NCBI GenBank assembly: GCA_963921795.1
Contig: OY997642.1
Span: 45,686,885-45,750,884, forward strand
From: Nannobrachium achirus
Taxonomy: Eukaryota > Chordata > Actinopteri > Myctophiformes > Myctophidae
Length of the DNA stretch: 64,000 nt
Reading direction: 5' to 3'
The notes beneath the pieces were generated by a model. The model did not search any database. It saw nothing but the letters and a program-made list of their open reading frames with translations, and was not told the origin of the DNA. Made by a program: the position numbers and the translations under genes. Positions 56,851 to 64,000 of this stretch are shown here, piece by piece; within the stretch, counting starts at the first letter, position 1, and every line of letters starts with the position of its first letter.

Positions 56851-57687
56851 CCAGACAAAGCAATTTGTTGGAGCTTAGCTCCTTCCAGGAGCACCGCTCA
56901 AAAATATCTAACATGTAATATACCGGTAACAAAGACATTTGAAAGGAAAAGGCATTTTAAAGGCAAGCATAATTATGCCATTGTTCATTACGCTTCTCCA
57001 ACACATTTCTTGATGCTAGTCATGAACAGATGACATGGTGTAACGGGTATGCCTTATTAAGCCATTCATTTTGCTCCTTTGAACCGTCACACAGCCTTTG
57101 AATGGAACCGGTAAGGCAACGCAATGCACTAGATGGAGAATAAATGTTAACCCTCCATCTTAAGCAGAGCAGCAGCTACGGTGGTGAAGGTAAAAAAGAA
57201 AAGGCTCATTGGAGAGCCCATCTTATCAGTGGAGATGCTGCAGAGATGAACGACTATGTCTCTGTAAATTGTATTTTTTGGCGTCAGAGAATCATGTTGG
57301 GACCCTTGCCTAATGTAGCGGAAAAGTCTCTTTTGTGGAGGCCTCCAATTCATTGTACTCGGCTGTCAGAGCTCAACTAGGGAAATGGCGCAGAGCTGGA
57401 TTTGAATGATGGCAGTGGAGAGCCATGGGAGAGGTCAGGCCACAGAGCTGATCTGGGACACACTGTGCTCTCTCTCTCCAGCTAAGATAATCACAACCTG
57501 ACTACAGAACGTACGGTATGTATACATTTTCCTTGAAAGATACAATCTGGACCCCCTGGTTGTGGATTGAGGGTTTCCATCGAATACGACTGCGGACACT
57601 AAGGTAGTTATTGTTGTCATTACTTGCGCCAGCCGAGTGCGCCCTGCGCAAGTACTGCGTTCGGTGTATGCAGCGTCAATGTCCGCA
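56851..57687. other. No recognised gene
   Basis: Unique-looking sequence. An open frame near 57144-57380 is not recognisable. Confidence 0.5.
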
Positions 57688-57794
57688 CAGCCAATCAGGG
57701 ACCAGCATTCTTGGTGACGTCACCATCAACAGCCAATGAGGGACCAACATTCTTGGCGAAGTCATCATCAACAAGTGCGACCTGATATAAATAA
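57688..57794 (+). promoter_or_regulatory. Promoter-like block: duplicated CCAAT/CRE unit plus TATA
   Basis: Two adjacent 42-bp direct repeats (57688-57729, 57730-57771) each carry AGCCAAT (CCAAT box); the first also has TGACGTCACC (CRE-like) where the second has CGAAGTCATC. TGATATAAATAA, a TATA-like box, follows 12 bp later. No downstream exon is recognisable, so it may belong to a mobile element, a non-coding transcript or nothing. Confidence 0.45.
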
Positions 57795-57883
57795 CAGGGC
57801 GTGCTCTGCTTGCGCACAAGTATGACATTCATAGCCACGAGTGCACAAGTCGCAAGTTGGCACCTCGACAGAGTGCAGTCCTG

Positions 57884-58648
57884 TTAAAGCTATACTGTGT
57901 AAGTTGCTCAAGTAGTGGTCGGCCGTTTTTCGCCGCGGACCGGGCCTTCAGACCACCGCGTCCGCCTCGCCTCTCCGAGACGCATCCATAGAGGTCTTTC
58001 GTGTCCCTCTACGAGCAGCGGTTGGGGACTTACATGCTAAACTCCTAGACCAGTGTAAACCATAGAGTTATAATAAGAATAGAGAGGGCAACTGATATCC
58101 CCGCCCGTCCACTTGCATTGAGTTGCTCACCCAGCGCATGAAGCGTACTTCCGCGTTTGAAACGCCTCTGAAACGTGACGTAGTGGGGCTACTATTTGGC
58201 TTCTGAGCCAATCGCGACGGTCGGGGAGCGAGAAACGGGGAGGCGGGGGTAGCGGGGGGCTATCTGCCTCAACTGAACTAACTGTTTGAATAGTAGCCCC
58301 AACTGCAGTACCTCAAACGGCCACCATGTACTTTTTGCTTCAGGGCGCCCCCAGGGTTCTGGGGGCTTGGTGTAAACACTGCAGTGTACTTCCTGAAGAG
58401 CTCGGCAGTGTATGATCTGGGATGTGATTGGCCGGTAGGGAGACACGTGTACAGAATGATGCATATGACATAATTTTGCCAGGAAAAACAGCCCCGGTCA
58501 CGGCCACCAGGGCTCAGTAGAACACATATAAAGAAAAGGCTTTGGGAGCTGAAATTAACAGAGTGGGGGTTCTAAAACTTTAGCGATTTAATAGTTAGGA
58601 CAATTTTAAGATATGTTTTATAAAAAAAGTTACATAGTATAACTTTAA
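57884..58648. mobile_element. TTAA-flanked DNA transposon
   Basis: Left TTAAAGCTATACTGTGTAAG, right AGTTACATAGTATAACTTTAA-type end, with TTAA on both sides (57884-57887 and 58645-58648). The TIR is of the TTAAAGNTATACTATG type. Superfamily Kolobok- or piggyBac-like, not resolved. No transposase frame. It ends 24 bp before a HINE. Confidence 0.75.
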
Positions 58649-58878
58649 AGTTGTTACTATTGTTGTTCTTGATTGCGACCATAGGTTGCAGTTAACTATG
58701 AAAACCCTTTTATGCCCATCAATATTATGCCCATATCTGGGAATGCCATGCAATAGCTGCTGACCTGTTTGTTGACATTGTGACATCACATTGTTGTGAC
58801 ATCACCTCATCAAAGTTCAAACCCTGGATATCCATACATGGAGACGACTCGATCATCACCTAGATCTCCATATATGGA

Positions 58879-59966
58879 CAGGGTTCGAGTTATGTGGGGG
58901 CCAATGGGGGCTTAGCCCCCATAGATAAAGTCTGGGACCCCATAGTCAAAAACCCCTATGGGGTCTCTTTTTTTTCCCCAAGTGTTTTTTTTTCTCCCCT
59001 GCGCTCTCTGGCTCTCATCAACACAAACGTAACCTCTCAGTGGCATGTAGGTGCTATTTGGCTACTATTTTCCAGGACAATTTCAAAATAAACATGTTGA
59101 ATGATCGATTGTATACTGTAGATGAAAAAAATAAAATAAAGACTCTTGTTTTGAAATGCGCTTCTGTGCAGAGAGGAAATGGCTTTCATAGGACGAGCCT
59201 TTAACGGTCGTCCACTCTGTCGTCAGTGCGTATCTTGCGCCCTGATGGACTCGTGGTGAAATTAACAACACAGGCATAAAGGAATATAACAGAACACCAA
59301 GACAAGACCATGTAGGCTATAAAGGCATTAAACATCGTCCTGCTCGTCTCATCGTCACTCAGTCAACAATTGGTGAGTGAGTCGTGGCTATAGAGTTGGA
59401 GTAATGATGGATGCTATGCTGCTAGCTAACACTGTTTTGGCTAGCGTTGTGGACACATTGTATGGGTCCTGAAAATAGCAGATCTAGAAGTTCACAACGC
59501 AGCGCGAAGCAATTCCTTGTGAGCTTGTAGATCGGCTATTTTCACTTCTACTTGTTTGGGTTTAGTTTCTCTTGGTTCACGGGCTAAAACGTTTGGAAGC
59601 AATACCATAATGCTTGCTGTAGTAGAACAGTGGTGTAAAATTAAGTAGATAACTGAAAAGCTTTTGGAACTGAATGATTATATGATACTGGTGTTGTCTG
59701 TCTGTTGGAGTGTTGGTACCAAGAATTCCATCTACTATAACTATATAGACTATCTTGCTGGCTGGTGCATGTGGAAAGGGGCAAAGGGAAAGTGTAGTGT
59801 GCCGTTCCCGATTGTTTAGCAAAAAAAAAACACAGCGGAAACCCGAATAAAATGCGATAAAAACGCGATCAAAACCGCGAAAAAACGCCAATTTTCGCGC
59901 GCGCGAGACGTATGACCCCCCCCCATGTAGGGCCCCCATAGCTCTGGGAGTATAACTCGAACACTG
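58879..59966. mobile_element. hAT, family H, copy 2 (inside HINE c)
   Basis: Termini CAGGGTTCGAGTTATGTGGG and GGGAGTATAACTCGAACACTG-type. A perfect 8-bp duplication, TATATGGA, lies at 58871-58878 and 59967-59974. It shares AAAGTCTGGGACCCCATAGT and AAATAAACATGTT with copy 1 at 12518 but carries the dispersed hairpin (59470-59544), which copy 1 lacks. Confidence 0.94.
59470..59544. repeat. Hairpin module in hAT H copy 2
   Basis: TGAAAATAGCAGATCTAGAA with the return CTTGTAGATCGGCTATTTTCA; several arm mismatches and apex GCAGCGCGAAGC. Older than most copies. Confidence 0.88.
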
Positions 59967-60181
59967 TATATGGAGATGACCTCTACATATTATTCCCAGA
60001 TGATGACCTGTTAGGGCAATCACACAAATAGAATCCCTTTTATGTCCATCAATATTAAGACCATATCTGGGAATGCCATACAATAGAATGAATCCCTTTT
60101 ATTCCATCAAAATTAAGCCCATATTGCGTGACCTCGCCCTTAGGCGTCTTACTGGTATTATTATTGTCTCTGTCCATTTTA

Positions 60182-60689
60182 TTGCGACCGAAGGTCGCAG
60201 TATACCATGAGAAATGTTGCAGCTTGTCTCTGTCTGTGTCAGTCAGTCAGTCAGTCAGTCAGTCAGTCAGTCAGTAAGTACACATTTTTAAAGTCTATGG
60301 TTCTATGTGTATGGTGTATGGTTCTATGGGTCTCTGACATCACGCTCTGGCTAGATGTCCCTTGTATGCCCATATATTTTATGCCCGTATATAGTCGATA
60401 ATGTGATGTCATAACATTCGCAGATCACACTTGCAAATTAATTACGTCCTTGTCCGTTTTATGCCCATATATGGAGATCCCTGTCCCTGTCATCAATATC
60501 AAGGGAATATCTGGGAATGCCCATATTTGGTAATGCCCATATATGGGCATGTTCTGACATCACATTGTTGACTATCATGCAGGAATCTCCACATGGGTAA
60601 CTGGTCCGATATACGTATATCACTGGCCAGATGGTCAAGAATTGGCGCGACCTCACGAGGTCGCATGTCGCCCTGAGGCGTCTTACTAG
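60182..60689 (+). mobile_element. HINE copy d
   Basis: 5' TTGCGACCGAAGGTCGCAG; 3' GCGACCTCACGAGGTCGC, CCCTGAGGCGTCTTACTAG and T. It starts 26 bp after HINE c ends, giving a head-to-tail pair. Contains a (GTCA)n tract at 60239-60276. Confidence 0.75.
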
Positions 60690-61074
60690 TGTACTCCCTC
60701 TCTTTTTTTCTCTCCCTCTCTCTCTTTCTTTCGAGGAGAGAGAAAAAGAGACACGTTCTGCTCAAGGTTTCTTCATATAGAGGGAGTGAGGCTTCTTTTT
60801 GGGGCATGATGACCTTGCATTTTGTATTTGGGTGTGTGTGGGTGTGTGTGCGTGCAGGTTTGTGTGTACAGTGAGTATCGTTGAATGCATGTACACGTGG
60901 ATATACTTTGCTGTTTTTATGTTGTCTTTACGTGATTGTGATCATGTTTTAGCAATTTTTGGTGGGATATTTGTATAGTTTTTATGTCACCAGTTGTTTC
61001 ACTGTCTTTGAAAAGACAAAATAAAATATAAATCATAAAAAGGGGGTTTTCGACTTGCCACAGGTTGGGTCTCT
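60690..61074. other. No recognised gene
   Basis: CT-rich at 60690-60735, otherwise nothing identified. Confidence 0.45.
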
Positions 61075-61162
61075 GCTCTACATGTAAAGTGTCTTGAGAA
61101 CATTTGTTGACTACTAGCACAATGATCGAAATCAAATCAAATCAAATCAAATCAAATCAAAT
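61075..61162 (+). mobile_element. Retroelement-like 3' tail with (AATCA)n
   Basis: CTACATGTAAAGTGTCTTGA followed by AAATCAAATCAAATCAAATC (61134-61161) resembles the 3' ends of common teleost L2-like LINEs and their SINEs, which end in short tandem units. The body is short, so the call is tentative. Confidence 0.45.
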
Positions 61163-62230
61163 GTATTTTACCATATCTTGGAGGAATTCTTTTGGATAAT
61201 GAACAGGCTTGAACAGGCTTACTTTAGATAGAAAATAACCCAAACTTTTCTTAACAAATCCTATCCTTAATTAACCATGTTCTTCTGAATTCAGGCCTCA
61301 GCACTTGAGGAAAAAACACTGTCAGGCATTAGCTTGTTGAAAGCATTAAGTGCCAAACAAGCTGGCTCTTGTCCTGCATGACCCTCATTACAATTCCAAT
61401 TTATTTTCCCACCCACAGTCTGAACCTATTGACTGGGCTGATAGGAAGGATTGGTAAACAAAACAGAACATTGTATACTGTATACTTCCCCCTCACTGGA
61501 CCCTCATGTTCCATCGAAAATCAGCAAGTTATTGACGGAGACGGTGCTAAGGAGCAGGCTGAAAGCATGGAGTCCTGATGGCAAGCTATTACATTTGTCC
61601 TGTTGGATTTGCGTGGTTGTATAGTCGATAGCTTAAGTGAAAACAGCATACTTATGCATAGAGAAACAGGAAAGCGTTCTACTGTGTATGAATGCTGCAA
61701 CCTAATATCACCACAACCAAGTAAGTCTGTTGTATCTCCAGATAGTCTAATGTGGGAAGGAATCCCACGTTGCTTGTATCCCCCCCCTTTCATTATTAGG
61801 ATGTATAAAACCCATCGGCTTAGCTCAGCTTGCAGGACCGCGTTCTTTGTTGTGCACGATTGCCTGTCCATGCCGGAGACTGATATGGTTGCATGCTTTC
61901 ATTCTTCCCGGTACTCTGGTTGGTCCATTGTAGCTCAACAATCATTATCAATGCCCAACACATGTTGGCTTGTATCTAAACTGTCCTAGTAACACGCTGA
62001 CCACAACGGGGAAGCAACCGCACTAATCCATCGCAGTCAGACAAACTGGAACAATTGCTTGGCATTTGCTGTATAGTGTTCGCATGACATCGGTTACAGA
62101 ACGTCTTATTCTGCGTTATGACATGGCAGCACATCGTACTGTAGTGTTCTGGCTCCAACAGCGGCTGGACTAATCTAACCATTTTCTCCAGGAAGAGCAC
62201 TATCCAGAATCTATCTATAAATGCACAGAA

Positions 62231-62232
<2 letters not shown>
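61163..62232. other. No recognised gene
   Basis: About 1 kb of unique-looking sequence. A frame of about 128 residues at 61603-61989 resembles no family I know. Confidence 0.5.

Positions 62233-62293
<61 letters not shown>
62233..62293. repeat. (TG)n microsatellite
   Basis: About 30 uninterrupted TG units. Confidence 0.97.
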
Positions 62294-62295
<2 letters not shown>

Positions 62296-62559
62296 CTTTC
62301 CCCCATATTCGCCCGACCGATCGACTTAAAAACGTGCCATTCCGTGCTCCTACTCACAAAGCCAGACAGACACAAAGCCAGACAGACGCCTCTCAAAAAT
62401 CGCACCTGTGCAAAGTGAGCAGTGCTCACTCACTTCGCATGGTATCAAACACGACACATGTGCATAATATCTCTTTGTATGGGCCGTTCTGTCCGTGACA
62501 TCAGCTGTGGTGATGTCGGTCTCTGCATACGTTCTATGATGTTAGTCTCATACTATGGA

Positions 62560-62760
62560 CAGACGTGGGAGCTGTTAACACCGCTCAAAAATCTAAATAT
62601 CTCTGCATTTGTCTGTCTGTCTGTCTGTGTGTGTCTGTCAATCTGTCGCTCTGAGTCCCTTTTATGCCCATATATGATGGAGATATATGTCTGTCTGTGT
62701 CTCTTTCATGCCCACTGTATAGGGAGATCCCTAATATCATCAATATGACCTCAGTGCTGA
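62560..62760 (+). mobile_element. HINE interior fragment
   Basis: CCCTTTTATGCCCATATATG, GTCTGTCTG runs and GGGAGATCCCTAATATCATC correspond to HINE interiors at 45334 and 60182. Neither end is present. Confidence 0.55.
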
Positions 62761-64000
62761 GGTGATAGAATGCCCTCCAAGTACTATGATAATGGGTGCT
62801 GCACTAAGTACTTTAACAGCGGGTATATTGCATAATGGGAGGGGCATGCGTTCCCAACGGGCATCGTTCCTAACAGGCACCTTTTCCAACTGGCTCGACT
62901 TTGCAGAGGATGTGAGGATGTGATATGCTGAGTGGGAAGTCAGTCGGACCCAAAATCCACAGATCTCTGTATCTGTGTAGCTGTCAGCCCAGTAGGATAC
63001 TGTATGCTATTTGTCTAAACAGTCACAGAGTACATGCAAATGTCCTATCTCTCGGTGTACGTTTCAAAGGGGCTGCCATTCTATGAAGACTGTATTTATT
63101 AATTAATTCAGCCAACTTATTAACGACACAACAAGCAGCCACAGCTGCCATTCATAATCCATTTGCCCTGCCGCCCCCTCGGCCCTCGTCCTGTTGACAT
63201 GTCAGGGAGGGTGTCAGAACCAAGACGATTATTACACAGGGAAATCAAGCCATCCGACACAGAGATCAATGGCGGCCCTGATTGATGGATCCTCCCATCT
63301 AGATGGATAGCCCCCGAGAGGGCCATGTGGCTCCTGACTTCAGGACCATGTAGACAGGGAGGGAGGGAGGGAGGGAGGGAGGGAGGGGGGAGATGGTCAA
63401 GGTCACTTCTCCATGCCCTCACCTCCGGGCCACTATGGCAACAGATCCTGACCCAACCCGGAGGTGATGATCAGATCACACAGCAAGAAAGAACAAAGAA
63501 ATGAAAGAAAACAATGCGGCATATCAGCATGACCTTAAGGTGCTCCTATGGCAAATTCAATTTACATTTTAACCATTCGGCTCACGCCTTCTCCTGAGTG
63601 GCTTAACCCCTCTGGCGTCTGGCATTTTGTTTTATAATACTAAATGAATATCCTTTTGCTGCACCGCCGGAGCCATATGAGACACCTGTGTATTAATGGG
63701 ATAGTTCAGTTTAAATTTAATATTGTGATATACTGTATATACTTGTGATATACACAGTACTGTATGGCCATCGCTTATCCCTCATCCACCTACCACGCTA
63801 ACAATGCAGAGCATCGGTTCGATGGCAAAATGTCAACCGCAGCTTGCAGAGCAAGTAAAATGTGGGAAATAATTCCTCCCATTCCCTCCTTTGCTCTGTT
63901 TGTTTAGGTTGTTTTTCTATGTGTACAGAACACACCGCGGGGTCACGTCCTATGCATCGCTGCGGCTGATATATGTGTTTCATTTCGAGAGAACCGAGGA
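62761..64000. other. No recognised gene
   Basis: Unique-looking sequence to the window end, with only the (GGGA)n tract at 63357-63389. Confidence 0.5.
63357..63389. repeat. (GGGA)n microsatellite
   Basis: About seven GGGA units then a G-run; G-rich enough to form a quadruplex on this strand. Confidence 0.93.

Larger units (their letters stand above)
58673..60155 (+). mobile_element. HINE copy c, interrupted by a hAT
   Basis: 5' end TTGCGACCATAGGTTGCAG at 58673; 3' end GCGTGACCTCGCCC, TAGGCGTCTTACTGG at 60155 followed by T. Phrases CCCTTTTATGCCCATC and CATATCTGGGAATGCC lie on both sides of the hAT inserted at 58879-59966, showing they are halves of one element. Confidence 0.75.

Noticed and set aside
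57613..57883. Solo LTR
   Set aside because: TATA-like and CCAAT motifs fit a U3 region, but no TG..CA boundaries with a target duplication were found.
57884..58648. Exon or CpG-rich gene start within GC-rich 57900-58250
   Set aside because: The GC-rich part lies wholly inside a TTAA-flanked transposon and has no long open frame.
59577..60083. 168-residue open frame on the minus strand
   Set aside because: It crosses the boundary of hAT H and HINE c, so it is a junction of two transposons rather than a gene.
61603..61989. 128-residue open frame on the plus strand
   Set aside because: No family resemblance and no codon or context support; length is within chance for 64 kb.

Overview
This window reads as vertebrate nuclear DNA, most likely from a teleost (ray-finned) fish, and as an intergenic or intronic stretch. 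I recognise no host exon, rRNA or true tRNA gene, and nothing bacterial. The teleost call rests on the repeat content: a decayed Tc1/mariner copy of the fish type, a 5'-truncated L1-like LINE, tRNA-derived SINEs, a dispersed repeat carrying the motif TTTAGCAGACGCTTTTA, Helentron-like (HINE) elements, many short non-autonomous hAT elements and very dense (CA)n microsatellites. The species cannot be fixed from the sequence.

Layout. 0-10 kb: hAT copies at 1.0 and 9.5 kb, a solo MITE at 2.3 kb, a TTAA-flanked element at 4.5 kb, a HINE at 6.7 kb and a Tc1 relic at 8.0-8.9 kb. 10-20 kb: a 1.05-kb hAT at 12.5 kb, the LINE tail at 14.7-15.7 kb beside a HINE, a SINE and hAT at 17.6-18.2 kb, and a 200-bp foldback at 19.2 kb. 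20-32 kb: long (CA)n tracts, a TIR element holding telomere-like repeats at 22.5 kb, hAT copies at 23.8, 26.5 and 28.3 kb, and a foldback at 30.9 kb. 32-48 kb: hAT copies at 32.3, 37.2, 38.6, 44.8 and 46.7 kb, and a Harbinger-type MITE nested in another repeat at 36.8 kb. 48-64 kb: hAT copies at 48.3, 49.6 and 52.1 kb, SINEs at 52.9 and 53.8 kb, a promoter-like block at 57.7 kb, and a transposon nest at 57.9-60.7 kb (a TTAA element, then a HINE interrupted by a hAT, then a second HINE).

The most striking signal is one palindromic hairpin of about 50-83 bp, with arms built on GATCTACAAGCTCACAACGC. I count 18 full copies and several degenerate or half copies. Many lie inside structurally distinct hAT families, recognised by different terminal repeats and mostly flanked by 8-bp target duplications; others lie in a roughly 210-270-bp MITE that is itself embedded in three hAT families. 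Arm substitutions are matched on the opposite arm, and the stem often extends into copy-specific flanks. This hairpin module is the best candidate in the window for something undescribed. No proteins act together here; the relationships are nesting and shared modules among transposons.
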